A stretch of DNA of 64,000 bases from Sepiola atlantica (GCA_963556195.1 OY744537.1:20329226-20393225), one strand, 5' to 3'; positions 11,531 through 21,207 are shown, counted from the stretch's first letter. The notes: generated by a model from the letters alone, not told the origin. Numbers and translations are program-made.

Positions 11531-13089
11531 AATTCCTGTTGTAACGATGTTTGAGAATAGTTGCAGATGAGCCGCCTTGTGAAACTAGTTTGACTCAATC
11601 TTGGCGCTCCTTGATACTTTAAGGATCGCCTTTGTACGCTCGTTTCCAAGTTTCGGTGTCCTCGAGATTGAAGCAGACCCCCAAACCGGTTGACTTCGAC
11701 CAAGAACCAAAAGCCCGTGGACAAAGCCTATTCAAGAACTGAGCGCGGTTAAACGATCCCACAATCCTGAAGAACTCTGTTCACAACAAAACACAGGAAC
11801 TATACAAGAACTGTTGACTCTTAAATGCTTTTTGTTTCAAATATGACACACTCCAACAAAATGCCTATTTAATATAAGATTCAACGAAAATGTGTCAAAC
11901 CGCAGCTTGTTTCACATCTTGGCAAGTGTGAGTAGGTATTAGTATGATGTTGCATCATCACCCCCGCTAAATAGGTAAACAGTATCTTCGATGTCACGGG
12001 CGAGTGTCATCGGTGCGTAATCTGCCTAATTCAAGAGCCTAAACTTTTAAATCCGGTCATTATAATGGTAAGTAAAAATTATTTTAGGATTATCTAGTGT
12101 ATTATGATTATGTGGTTGCATATATTGTTGTGTTTTCTTATACATGGAAAATTTTATGCCATTTGTTGCACATTTGCAATATGATTTATTTTTGTTTAAT
12201 AAATATTTTTCTTTCAAAAATCATTTATACTACTCTATATCACCCTTATGAAAAGTTTTTTTAAACTCTTTTCAAACCAATATAAAAAATAATGCATTTA
12301 AGGGTTAAATATGACAAGTTTTCTGCCACAACAAAATCCCGCTTTTTTAACCTCATTTTTATAATCTTTTCACACATTCTGTAACCTTTTCTTTTTATTC
12401 TTCAAATCTCAAGGTTGTTGTTGGCGTTTTTTTTTTTTTTTACTTGCGCGATTGTCGCGTCTGTATTATTTATTATCCCTTAATTTCTTCAGTTGTTATT
12501 ACGCTATCTTGAAACACGAATTTCATGTAACGCAAACAACAACAAAAACAGCCGAATAGAAAGTAATATCTGGACTAGAATTAAAGTTTAAAGAAAAAGT
12601 CAAGTATTATGGTTAATTTGTGTTTCTAAACCTAAAAAACAAAAAAAAAACAAATAAAACATTAATTTTCTCACGCGCCCCTGTCGTATCGAAGAACTCA
12701 CCTTTCATTGTTTTTAAAAAGCTAACTTGCAAAACGTTTTTTTTTCTAACATCAGGTATCTGTTTTAATTTTCAGGTCAGACAGTAATTTTAAAGGTTAA
12801 TAATTACGCTTCTTTTATTTTATGGCGTCGTGCATGTACCGAGTCTTAAACCAATATGCGCTGTACATCACTATGCACTACCCTAAAGTAACCTACATGG
12901 CACAATAGGTAGTATCCAACAATTTGTTTTAGTAATTTTATTTACTTTCATCCCCCCCCCCCAAAAAAAAACAAGGCGATTGCCACTGAGACGTAGGGGC
13001 TACATACATTAATTAGGGACTATACATATAGGGGCATCTTAAGTTGGGAGTTGTGCTTCGAGATGGGGGCGTGCTTTTTTTACGTTTAA
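11531..13089. other. No gene recognised
   Basis: AT-rich sequence with homopolymer runs (poly-C/poly-A near 12951-12970). Only short chance ORFs. A CACAATAGGTAGTATCC segment near 12900 has no further support. Confidence 0.55.
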
Positions 13090-14290
13090 ATTTCTGCATG
13101 TTGGTACATTAAGGGGAAGCAGGGAGCAGTGAGGAAATTCCAAAGGCCAGCAGTTCGAGAAAAGAAACTATTAGTGTAGAAAGTTCTCCGGCATCTGGGT
13201 TCCTCTACAGTAAAGAGGTGGGATTTTGCTGTCTGGCGGGTCGGTCGAGGGTATTTTTGTTGAGGGGGCACCAGTGAAGTAATTTTCGGAGTACAAGGAT
13301 GCAACATTGCGGCAATAGGACAGGAGCTGGAGATTGGTAGATAGTGTGGGACATATTACATTAGAGGCTCTTTTTTTAATCCTATCTAATAGGAAGAGAC
13401 CAGTGGTTGGTGCACCAGCCCAGATGTGACAACGATACTCCATGCATAGGTGAATGGTTGATTTATAGAGATATATGATACTGGCAGAAGCCCATCTTCC
13501 TTGCAATAGATTAGCAATGTTTCCTATGTATTTGTTCCAATGCATGTTACCTGTGAATGTTAGGCTGAGGAGTTCGAATGATGGGCTATCAGGTAGGGTG
13601 CTATTAGCCATGGCAATCGATGGTTTAAAAGGTTTCTTATAATTATTAAAAGAAAGGAGCTTTGTCTTGATAGCATTAAATGTTACCATCCATTTTATGT
13701 CTCCAAATTACTACAGACTGGAGGTCATTTTCTAAGGATTCAGCTATTGCCTTGGATATCTGTGTGTTCGTTTTTTTTTTTGTTTTTTTTTTTGGCAATC
13801 GATGGTTTAAAAAGTTTCTTATAATTATTAAAAAGAAAGGAGCTTTGTCTTAGTAGCATTCAATGTTACCATCCATTTATGTCCCCATTCGACTACAGAC
13901 TGGAGGTAATTTTCTAGGGATTCAACTATTGCCTTGGATATCTGTGTTCGTTTTTGTTTTTGTTTTTTCACATGTCGTGATAAGAATGCGGTGTCGTCAG
14001 CATACCCATCTGACACAAATGCACCAGGGAGGTCGTTTATAAAAAGTATGAATAATAACTGTCCAAAAATCGACCCATGGGGCACACTCGCATTGATGTC
14101 ATGTTATCTAGATATCCGGCCATCGAATAAAACCTGATCTTTCTTTTTTCTAAGAAGGATCTGATTATATTAAATATTCGTCCAGTAATACCGTACGAAG
14201 TTTCATGAGAAGACCTTCATGCCAGACCCTGTCAAGGGCTTTAAAAATATGAAGCCCTACCCGCCCTAGCTTCACCAGCTTTTGTCCGGT
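13090..14290 (-). mobile_element. Jockey/CR1-like LINE reverse transcriptase, pseudogenic
   Basis: On the minus strand the order of motifs is that of a reverse transcriptase: FKALDRVWHEGLLMKL (about 14260-14205), then in another frame SYGITGRIFNIIRSFL, then PHGSIFGQLLFILFINDLPG and the catalytic YADDTAFLSRH (about 14080-13970), then TLNATKTKLLSFNNYKK, FELLSLTFTGNMHWNKYI, ASIIYLYKSTIHLCMEYRCHIWAGA and LLDRIKKRAS (to about 13090). At least two frameshifts and an in-frame stop break it. A stretch of about 180 bp around the AVESLEN/LLSF segment is tandemly duplicated. The DD dyad is intact, but the protein cannot be made in one piece. The N-terminal endonuclease is missing. Confidence 0.85.
13613..13970 (-). 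repeat. Tandem duplication of about 180 bp inside the LINE fragment
   Basis: The segment starting GGCAATCGATGGTTTAAAA occurs at about 13613 and again at about 13794. Each copy runs through the ATCCATTT...ACAGACTGGAGGT region to a T/G-rich GTTCGTTTTT run. The copies differ by scattered substitutions and short indels, so the duplication is not recent. Confidence 0.85.
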
Positions 14291-14663
14291 GTATTGTTAT
14301 TGCTTTCCGAGATGACCGAATAGAACGGGCTTGCCTAAATTCATACTGTTGGTCAGAAAAAATGGTTTAACATTAACCAAACCAATCTTTGTGGTGCGCA
14401 TTAAAATCCTAAAATACATGTATTGGGCGCTCGGATATAAGGAGAATGCTGCACCAATACTATCCGAGACGAAGGCAAATAGAGCACAGTCCTGGGTCGA
14501 AAAAGAACTGGTAATAATGGGAATGATTCCCAAATACCATCTGAGGGAAGAGTCAAATTCTAATTTTAGCTGATGAGATCTCAGCTTTTAACTACTGTAG
14601 ATCGATAACATCGACATGCCAGTGTCGCAGATTTTGTACATGTCTGTTTGAATAAAAACAATC
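14291..14663. other. Unassigned sequence between LINE fragment and (TA)n
   Basis: A plus-strand 80-codon ORF at 14331-14573 (beginning MPKFILLVRKNGLTL) matches nothing I recognise. It may be part of another dispersed element. No further signal. Confidence 0.4.
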
Positions 14664-14703
14664 ATATATATATATATATATATAGTGTGTGTGTGTGTGT
14701 GTG
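14664..14703. repeat. (TA)n followed by (GT)n microsatellite
   Basis: About 20 bp of TA followed by about 19 bp of GT. It lies just beyond the 3' side of the hammerhead-like motif at 14739-14783, read on the minus strand. Confidence 0.95.
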
Positions 14704-14738
14704 AAAAGAGGAAAGCCAAAAACTATATTATTAATGTA

Positions 14739-14783
14739 TTCATCAACGTTTCGTCTTTATTGTAAGACTTCCTCAGGATAAAG
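14739..14783 (-). ncRNA. Hammerhead ribozyme-like motif 1 (palindromic stem III)
   Basis: On the minus strand: a stem I strand (14783-14777), CUGAGGA (14776-14770, fits CUGANGA), a stem II of GUCUU against AAAGAC, GAAAC (14752-14748), then GUU as the possible cleavage triplet. The following GAUGAA pairs with the 5' UUUAUC as a 6-bp stem I (one G-U). Stem III is reduced to the self-complementary ACGU, which in known hammerheads of this kind requires a dimer. Found by eye; activity unknown. The class is known from Penelope-like elements and retrozymes. Confidence 0.65.
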
Positions 14784-15508
14784 AAAAAAGATCATATAAG
14801 CATCAACTTGATTTGCCTGAAAGCGGCGAGTCTCAGCCGGTTTGTGAGTAAAAGAAAAAAGTGAGAACGGCAACAAGATCGCGCGTTAGTCACAACGTTG
14901 CACAAAGTTTTCTAGGAGATTGGAGGGATGTGCTGGTTGAAAATTGTTCACTGCTTCAGCCTTGAATGAATGGCCTTGCCTGGGTCAACGTGTCAAACGA
15001 ACGTAGGGGCGAAAGTCTGAGCTATGGTGTAACAATCAAGTATACACAAGTGAAAATTAATGCCACGTTTTGAATTTCTTCCTTCCTTTTTAATGTAATG
15101 TAACCGGGCCCGAATAATCCGAATCCAAGCTTCTTACCACTCGGTCGTTGTGACAGCCACATTTCAAATGCAAGAGAAATAAGCCCTATATTTTTATTTG
15201 TAAACACAGTAAAGAAACAGTGTTCTATCTACCCAAGGAAGAGACCTTGTAAAGTTGCTAAATTTGAATCTTTTTTTATTATATTTCTCTTAAAGTGCTT
15301 GACTTGAACGGAGCTTAATAATTATTTTTTATGAATAAATATTTTTTAATATCCATAGAAATATGTTTCATGTTTACCAACAATCATCAGTATGGGTGAT
15401 GTAACTGTATCGCCGGTCGAACGACACAAACCTCGGAAGTTCCCAGGCCTAATAGCTTAAAAGTAGTGGACAGACCTAAACAGACAGACATGCAGACACA
15501 TGTTTTCA

Positions 15509-15511
<3 letters not shown>
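14784..15511. other. Probable retroelement flank, no gene
   Basis: The AAGCATC...CTGAAAGCGGCGAG region reads as the body of a dispersed element upstream of hammerhead motif 1. Only chance ORFs are present. The rest is unassigned. Confidence 0.4.

Positions 15512-15557
<46 letters not shown>
15512..15557. repeat. (TA)n microsatellite
   Basis: About 46 bp of alternating TA. Confidence 0.95.
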
Positions 15558-15562
<5 letters not shown>

Positions 15563-15754
15563 ATTCTGACAACGTTCGTTGAATACTCTCCAAACAGTCT
15601 TTCTATGTGTGCCTCCCTTCGCATAAATAGAACTTAATTTCCTTTTCTTGACGTGGTAATGTCTCGTAGTTATTTGGTTATGACATTTGCTTGCGGAGTC
15701 TAGGGTGATTCTCTAACCAGGGTCAAACGTTACGACCGTCTGAGAGTATCATTC

Positions 15755-15799
15755 CCTACACTGATGAGAGCGAAAGCTTGAAACGCTAGCCTATGTAGG
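15755..15799 (+). ncRNA. Hammerhead ribozyme-like motif 2
   Basis: CUGAUGA at 15761-15767, then a 4-bp stem II closed by a GAAA tetraloop (GAGC-GAAA-GCUU), then GAAAC at 15780-15784. Stem I is a perfect 6-bp pairing of CCUACA (15755-15760) with UGUAGG (15794-15799), which places the cleavage site after UA at 15793. Stem III would be the palindrome ACGCUAGCGU, but the window has C where the second-to-last G should be, so this copy is probably impaired. A (TA)n tract begins about 42 nt downstream. Confidence 0.7.
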
Positions 15800-15840
15800 A
15801 AAAATAAATTAATATTATTTACTAAAAATTAATATTGTCA

Positions 15841-15855
15841 TATATATATATATAG
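15841..15855. repeat. Short (TA)n tract
   Basis: Short TA run following hammerhead motif 2. Confidence 0.85.
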
Positions 15856-16052
15856 TGATTGTTTATATTCCAATGGCCAAAAATTCAGTCTTTAATAAAA
15901 TCATTTACTTTCATTTTTCTATGGAAAAATTGTTTCTCAACAAATAAAATGCTTCCATTAATCTGATTTTTTTGCTGTTCGTCAGAGACCTACATGAAAG
16001 GCATATATAAAGTGTTCGTGAAGAAAAAAACAAAAATAAACAAAGAAAATAA

Positions 16053-16068
16053 ACACACACACACACAC

Positions 16069-16111
<43 letters not shown>
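16053..16111. repeat. (AC)n followed by (TA)n microsatellite
   Basis: About 16 bp of AC and about 41 bp of TA. It lies 3' of hammerhead motif 3 on the minus strand. Confidence 0.95.
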
Positions 16112-16115
<4 letters not shown>

Positions 16116-16187
16116 AGTAAGGCTACCAACATTTGTAAAAAAAACTTTTTTTTTAACAATAGCTTATTATTTTATCATTTTATAATT

Positions 16188-16232
16188 TCATAACGCGTTT
16201 CAAACATTTATGCTCTCTTCAGATATTCTTTC
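16188..16232 (-). ncRNA. Hammerhead ribozyme-like motif 3
   Basis: Minus strand: CUGAAGA (16222-16216; N7 is free in the consensus), a stem II of AGCAU against AUGUU with a 2-nt loop, GAAAC (16201-16197), and the palindromic stem III ACGCGU. Stem I pairing is weak (about 3 bp including a wobble). The flanking sequence down to the (TA)n tract matches that after motif 6 at 47700, so the two are copies of one element. Confidence 0.6.
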
Positions 16233-16298
16233 CATTTGAAAAAATGTTTAAATATACATTTTTCTCTCATTGGAACTGCACTTATGCTGCATAACTCT

Positions 16299-16301
<3 letters not shown>

Positions 16302-16345
<44 letters not shown>
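16302..16345. repeat. (TA)n microsatellite
   Basis: About 44 bp of TA directly 5' of SINE copy F. Confidence 0.95.
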
Positions 16346-16346
<1 letters not shown>

Positions 16347-16348
<2 letters not shown>

Positions 16349-16592
16349 TGCGCCTTCTCCTATCTTTTTTTAACTAGTCTTTTGCTAACAGCAAAGTGTA
16401 GTATTTATTCTGATGATACTGCACTTCAACTTTTTGTCCTTGGTCAATGAAGGAGAAATCCTTCTAGACTGAGGTAACTTTTATTTTTGTTCCAATCCAG
16501 AGTTCCCATTTTTGTGGAGCTGTATTTTACCCACATTAAAAACCGACCTTGTGCCTAACTCTGCCTTGGGGGAGGGGCAAGTAAATAGGAAC
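16347..16592 (+). mobile_element. U2-headed SINE, type 2 body (copy F)
   Basis: Head: CTTTTGCTAACAGCAAAG then TGTAGTATTTATTCTGATG resembles the 5' region of U2 snRNA, including the GUAGUA branch-point recognition segment. Body: GAAGGAGAAATCCTTCTAG, CAATCCAGAGTTCCC, a TTTTACCCACATTAAAAA segment. Tail: CCGACCTTGTGCCTAACTC then a G-rich end and CAAGTAAATAGG. The body differs completely from the type 1 elements at 46243 and 60521, while head and tail are shared. Confidence 0.75.
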
Positions 16593-17118
16593 TTGACAAT
16601 TAAGGCTTGGAAGTTTGTATTTAACGAATTTTAAAACAAAAACTAAAAAAAAAACCCAAAGAAAATGGTATGTGCGTAGGCGAGGAGAGTAAGAATTAGT
16701 ACTGCATTGCGTCGGGAATTTTGTGAGGGCGGCGTCTGCAGTTTCAGAAAATAGAACATCGCCAGGAGACTAGCACCGTGGGATGGCACGAAGAAAAGAT
16801 AGAAAAGAAATCCAGGTCACCGACACAAGATGTCGGCACAAATTTGAGCGATCTGGGAGACTTGCGTGAGAGTGGAATGATACCAGATATGAACTTGACA
16901 TACCAAGACAGTATTTCTTTTTAAAGAAAAGAAAACTGGGGGGAAAAGATACCAATATCAGTTACCAACAGCCGCACGCTGCGTTACCCAGGAATGATTA
17001 AGGACGCCTGCATACTCCTGCTATCAACCCTGAACGCCATTTTATCATTTTTTGTTCTTATCTTTATTTTCTATAATTTTCAATTTTCAACTTATAAATG
17101 AAGAAAATAAATACGACG
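16593..17118. other. No gene recognised
   Basis: GA-rich unassigned sequence without a convincing ORF. Confidence 0.5.
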
Positions 17119-17119
17119 G

Positions 17120-17186
<67 letters not shown>
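17119..17186. repeat. (TA)n microsatellite hosting a MITE
   Basis: About 68 bp of TA; the MITE at 17187-17570 is inserted in it and TA resumes after the element. Confidence 0.95.
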
Positions 17187-17189
<3 letters not shown>

Positions 17190-17570
17190 GGTGGGCCAAA
17201 ATAAGGGTCCTATCTTTAAATTTGAATAACTTGAATTTGAATAACTTCCACAAAATAAAAGTTAAACTCACCAAACTTTATGTGTGTGTAGACTGACCCT
17301 TCCGAGATTTTTTGAAATAAACAAAACAAATTTTAGCCGAAAAACACTTCTTAAAACTTACAAAAACTAAAGTATTGTTTTTTACACTGTTTTGAGTTTT
17401 TTAAGCAAAAATAATGTTTTCTAAATGAGGGTACGTTCCTTAGGGCTAATACGGCTCATGCTTGCTTCGGAAGGGGTCCTTTACTTATTCTAAAAAAAAA
17501 AATTTAAAAAATCAATAAATAAAAAAGTTATGAATTTTTAAAAATAGGACCCTTATTTTTGCCCACCCTG
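17187..17570. mobile_element. Mariner-type MITE, 384 bp
   Basis: Terminal inverted repeats of 26 bp: the left end reads CAGGGTGGGCCAAAATAAGG and the right end, read inward, is the same with one difference (CAGGGTGGGCAAAAATAAGG), each followed by GTCCTA. Both ends abut TATATA, consistent with the TA target site of Tc1/mariner elements. The interior is AT-rich and encodes nothing, so the element depends on a transposase elsewhere. Confidence 0.85.
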
Positions 17571-17697
17571 TATATATAATGTGTGTGTGATTTATTGAAG
17601 GTTTACCGAAGCATTCCGTTTAGGCGGTTATACATCACCACAAAAGACTGTTTATTTCAAAGTATTATTTATTTACGATATGCATTAAACTAAAGAT

Positions 17698-17762
17698 GTT
17701 TCTTCCTACACGTGTTTCACTACCAAGCGGGTCCTTGCTTGGCAGATCATCAGGGAAATTAA
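17698..17762 (-). ncRNA. Hammerhead ribozyme-like motif 4 (palindromic stem III)
   Basis: Minus strand: UUUCC, CUGAUGA (17753-17747), a perfect 9-bp stem II (CUGCCAAGC against GCUUGGUAG), GAAAC (17718-17714), the 8-nt palindrome ACACGUGU at 17715-17708, then GUA and GGAAG. GGAAG pairs with UUUCC as stem I, which puts the predicted cleavage after GUA. This is one of the best-formed copies. A (TA)n tract lies about 130 nt further on, beyond a GTGTGTGTG run. Confidence 0.72.
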
Positions 17763-17804
17763 GTACTTGAATTAATAGTTTCAGCAACTGATAATAGGCA
17801 ATGT

Positions 17805-17806
<2 letters not shown>

Positions 17807-17841
<35 letters not shown>
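17807..17841. repeat. (TA)n microsatellite
   Basis: About 35 bp of TA. Confidence 0.95.
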
Positions 17842-17845
<4 letters not shown>

Positions 17846-17860
17846 CGTTGGTGCCGCTTT

Positions 17861-18260
17861 GGCTTATCCACGTATCATGAATCTACTTTGGTATAATATC
17901 TACACTTTGTTATGCGATCTACACCTCATATTGCAATAAACACGATACAAGTATTATAATCTACTTTGGTATGATATCTACACGTTGTTATGCGAAGGAG
18001 GAGAAATCTTTCTAGACTAAGTCAATTTTTACTTTTGTCCTAATTCAGAATACCCTTGTTTGGAGAGCTAGATTTTTTTTCTAACATTAAAACCCGACGT
18101 TCACGTAAACAGGGACAAGAAAGGGATTCATGTTGAAAAATAAATACAGGTTGCACAGATGCGGCTTTGGCTGTTATCTACGTATCATGTGTCTACTTTG
18201 GTATGATATCTGCACTTTGTTATGCGACCTACACCTCATATTGCAGTCAACATAGCACAG
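17861..18260 (+). repeat. Direct repeat pair split by a SINE
   Basis: The segment CCACGTATCATGAATCTAC...TTTGGTATAATATCTACAC...CACCTCATATTGCAATAAACA at about 17868-17945 recurs, diverged, at about 18176-18252, with a partial third copy at about 17959-17995. A truncated U2-related SINE lies between. This looks like a local duplication into which the SINE inserted. Confidence 0.7.
17993..18125 (+). mobile_element. U2-related SINE, type 2, 5'-truncated (copy G)
   Basis: Begins at the GGAGAAATCTTTCTAGACT segment of the type 2 body and runs through ATTCAGAATACCC to a degenerate tail (ACCCGACGTTCACGTAAAC). The U2-like head is absent. Confidence 0.65.
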
Positions 18261-18284
18261 GAGCAAGAATAACACTTTGCTTAA

Positions 18285-18600
18285 TTGATTTCGAAAGAAT
18301 GTGTGGTTAGCACGCCTGAAACTCTAACGCTTAACCCTAATCCAAACGCTCAAAGAAGAGACCGTGCGACACGTCAGACAATTATTCAACGAGAAGTCGC
18401 TGAAGACTCGGTAATCTATTTCGACGACTGGAGAGATTATACTAATTTAAACCAACTCAATTTTCGTCATTTTTCCGTAAATCCTCAGCAAAATTTCGTC
18501 GATTCCAATACTGGAGAACATAGACAAGGAATTGAAAGATCGTAGCTTAACTTGACGCGGAGATTCGTATATTGAGAAAAATGAAAGGTGCACGGTGTAG
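18285..18600 (+). mobile_element. Merlin-like (ISXO2/IS1595-type) transposase fragment
   Basis: An 86-codon reading frame (18285-18545) ends EDSVIYFDDWRDYTNL, then FRHFSVNPQQNFVDSNTGEH, then RQGIERS and a stop. The D-W-x-x-Y segment and the VN...NFVD..TG.H.Q.IE block are typical of the DDE domain of Merlin elements. Beyond the stop a second frame gives IRILRKMKGARCRYFF, which fits the downstream region, so a frameshift or stop has broken it. The N-terminal part of the transposase and terminal repeats were not found. Confidence 0.7.
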
Positions 18601-18664
18601 ATACTTTTTCCTCATAGATATCAAGCTTAATTACCACCAAAACGTTTTACAACAAAAATAAAAA

Positions 18665-18690
18665 GACGACGTTTTATTCGAAACGTCGTC
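18665..18690. other. Perfect 10-bp stem-loop
   Basis: GACGACGTTT (18665-18674) and AAACGTCGTC (18681-18690) are exact inverted repeats around a 6-nt loop TATTCG. GC-rich in an AT-rich context. Possibly a terminator-like or element-end hairpin; function unknown. Confidence 0.8.
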
Positions 18691-18837
18691 GTTGCTGTTT
18701 AGGCATTCCGGCGCGAATACAGACCCCACAATAAAATTACTGCGACATTAATACCTCCATTAAATTCTTCATAACATTTTACGTGAGAAAAATTATTTTT
18801 GATCTTAGTATAAAGCTTCGTTTTTTTTTTTTTGTAT

Positions 18838-19177
18838 TTATCTACCTCCCACAGCGGTAAGATGTGACACAAAGTTGGGAAAGCGGGATTAAACAGCCAG
18901 CGCTCTAGAGGAATAGCACTCTGACCTACAAAAAAAAAAATGCCTGTGCAGGCCCGTCAGCATTCCCTGGTAGGAGTACCTCAGGCGATTAGCAATAAAC
19001 TACTCCCTTCTTAAAAGGTAAGAAGGCAAAGCCTGGGAGGGTGCACCTCCGAGAACTGCACAGGTCAATACCTCAGATCGGCGGAATCCAGTCCAGAAGG
19101 TCAAAACGGTACCGGTCTACAGAGTGTAGCATCCATCGGAACGGATACTGCACTCTGATCTTAGCCAAAAGGCGAAG
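18838..19177 (-). mobile_element. U2-headed SINE, type 1 body (copy C)
   Basis: Read on the minus strand it begins CTTCGCCTTTTGGCTAAGATC, then AGAGTGCAGTATCCGTTC, closely following the first 45 nt of U2 snRNA. After a GGTATTG...GGTGCACCC segment, which also resembles the U2 3' end, comes the type 1 body with CCCAGGCTTTGCC, a degenerate hairpin, CGCCTGAGGTACTCC, AATGCTGACGGG and a final CACATCTTACC...GTGGGAGGTAGATAA. It abuts copy D in the same orientation. Confidence 0.85.
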
Positions 19178-19545
19178 TTATTTACCTCCCCTACAGGAGG
19201 TTAAACACAAAGGTCAAAGTATTTTTTATTTACCTCCTCTCCAGGAAACTAGACACACGGTCAGGTGTTGTTAGCCAGCGCTCTAGGAGTAGCGCACTTT
19301 GACCTACAAAAATGCCTGGGCAGCCCCATCGGTATTCCACGGTAGGGGCGCCTCAGGCAATTAACAATAAACTACCCCCTTCTCAAATAGAAGGTAAAGC
19401 CTGGGAGAGTAGACCTAGAACTGCACAGGGCAATACCTCAGACTAGCGGAATCAAGGCCCGAAGTACAAGAGGGTACTGGTCTACAAAGTATAGCATCCA
19501 TTGGAACAGATACTACACTCTGATTTTAGCCAAAAGGCCAAGGAT
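19178..19545 (-). mobile_element. U2-headed SINE, type 1 body (copy D)
   Basis: Same modules as copy C. The head on the minus strand is CCTTGGCCTTTTGGCTAAAA then TCAGAGTGTAGTATCTG, and the 3' end carries the shared tail CTGACCGTGTGTCTAGTTTCC. Its distal end has a second tail-like piece at 19178-19220 (TTAAACACAAAGGTC), so three units may be concatenated. C and D lie head to tail. Confidence 0.85.
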
Positions 19546-20435
19546 TATTTAAAAAAAAAATCAAAATGACAAATTTCAATAGATCAGGCACAAGACCATT
19601 TGGGGATTGGAGGAGTGACAGTCATGCTGGTCTATTTCTACTCTAAACTAGATACAGTCACCACAAAATCGCTTTTGTACTATACTTAAAATATGCTCAA
19701 TGTTTTCATGATTTTTATTTACAATTTGATGAAAAAATGATGGGGGGGGGGCAACTAAAACACTCCCCCAAAAAAGGAAAACAAAGAAACCAAATAAAAT
19801 GAAGGGGTTGGTTAGTAAAGCCCTCTCGATGTTTTCTAAGAATAGGCACCCCCACTATTTACCGGTTTGTTTTGGGCCGAAAGTCAGCAGGCCAATCTCT
19901 AAGTGGGAGTAGAGTTTAAGTGAGAGAAAAAGAAAGTGATGTCGTTTGGAAGTGGATGGTGGCCTTCCAAAATAAGTACATTTTAAGGAAGGCCGAGAGC
20001 AAAATAAATGCGGGGAGTGGGCGTCTTGGAGTGCCTCTACTACCAATATTGGTATAGAGCTTCGATTTCAATTGAAAGTTAAGTAGTGACAAGGGTGTGT
20101 ACGTAGGTAATTAGATCGCGAGAGCGATATTATGATATATAGATAATTCTTCTAAATGTACTCTTTTGGGAATGAAAAAAAAAGAAGCTTTCTTTAAGAG
20201 ATAACTTAAAGTAGATTATCTTAGATGTTGAATTTCGTGTTGAAGAATTTACTGAACACTCAAACTCACACAGCAACAAGCAGAACAAACATGCCTACAC
20301 TACACTGACTAAATAATTCTTCTCACTTGGAACGTTCTCAGAAACACTGGACTCTCATTCACAACTAAATCTTTATTTTTGGTTCTTCTAACAAGCTGTT
20401 AATAAAAATTAGTATATATTGTATAGATCGACTTT
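19546..20435. other. No gene recognised
   Basis: Unassigned AT-rich sequence with a poly-G run near 19742 and chance ORFs. Confidence 0.5.
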
Positions 20436-20690
20436 GTCACCATTTACTTGCCTCCCCACGAGGGAAGAGTTTGACACAAGGTCAGTTTTTAATGTGGGGT
20501 AAAATCCAGCTACCCCCCCCCCAAAAAAAAAGGGGCACTTTAGATTGGGACAAAAATAAAAATTGCTTCTGTCTAGTGTTACATAATAACACTAGACCGA
20601 AGCCATTTTTATTTTTGTCCCAATCCAAAGTGCCCCTTTTTGGGGGGTAGCTGGATTTTACCCCACATTAAAAACTGACCTTGAGTGGAA
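20436..20690. mobile_element. Two type 2 SINE copies in inverted, near-palindromic array (copies L and M)
   Basis: Minus-strand copy L (about 20436-20580) and plus-strand copy M (about 20587-20690) carry the same type 2 body and tail (GGTCAGTTTTTAATGTGGGG and its complement). The arms pair from 20477-20581 with 20587-20683 around a 5-nt loop. In the inner 50 bp I count three mismatches; elsewhere the arms differ mainly in the lengths of C and A runs. An RNA across it would fold into a roughly 100-bp hairpin. Confidence 0.85.
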
Positions 20691-20759
20691 AAGTTAAAGG
20701 TCAAAGGGTCATAGAGTGACAACGGGCGGAAGTTGCAAATCATGTGATTTCCGGACGAA

Positions 20760-20771
20760 GCTCTCTCTCTT

Positions 20772-20802
<31 letters not shown>

Positions 20803-20942
20803 CTTTTTCTCTCTCTCTCTTTCTCTCTTTCTCTCTCTCTCTTTCTTTCTCAGCCGGCAAGATTACAAGCAGAGAAGGCGTGTATAGCGGTTCTCTCAAG
20901 AAGGGGATAGCAGCGCACGCGGGTGACTGATGTGGCGAGACG

Positions 20943-21009
<67 letters not shown>
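20760..21009. repeat. (CT)n-rich microsatellites
   Basis: Two blocks, an interrupted TTTCTCTCT block at about 20760-20850 and a pure (CT)n of about 62 bp at 20948-21009. All ORFs across them are spurious Ser/Leu or Arg/Glu runs. Confidence 0.95.
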
Positions 21010-21011
<2 letters not shown>

Positions 21012-21207
21012 GCACACACGCGCACGTATACAAGTTGTTTCCATGATGTCTGTCTGTAAATAAAATAAAATAAACATTTTCTAAAAACACCGGCGTTCGA
21101 GTGATAGTATTCAACAGACGATCAACAACCTGTGTCCACAACGACGACGAAAACGGCGACGGCGTATAAAAGATGTATACACCCATCGGTAAGCCATAAT
21201 ACAAGAC

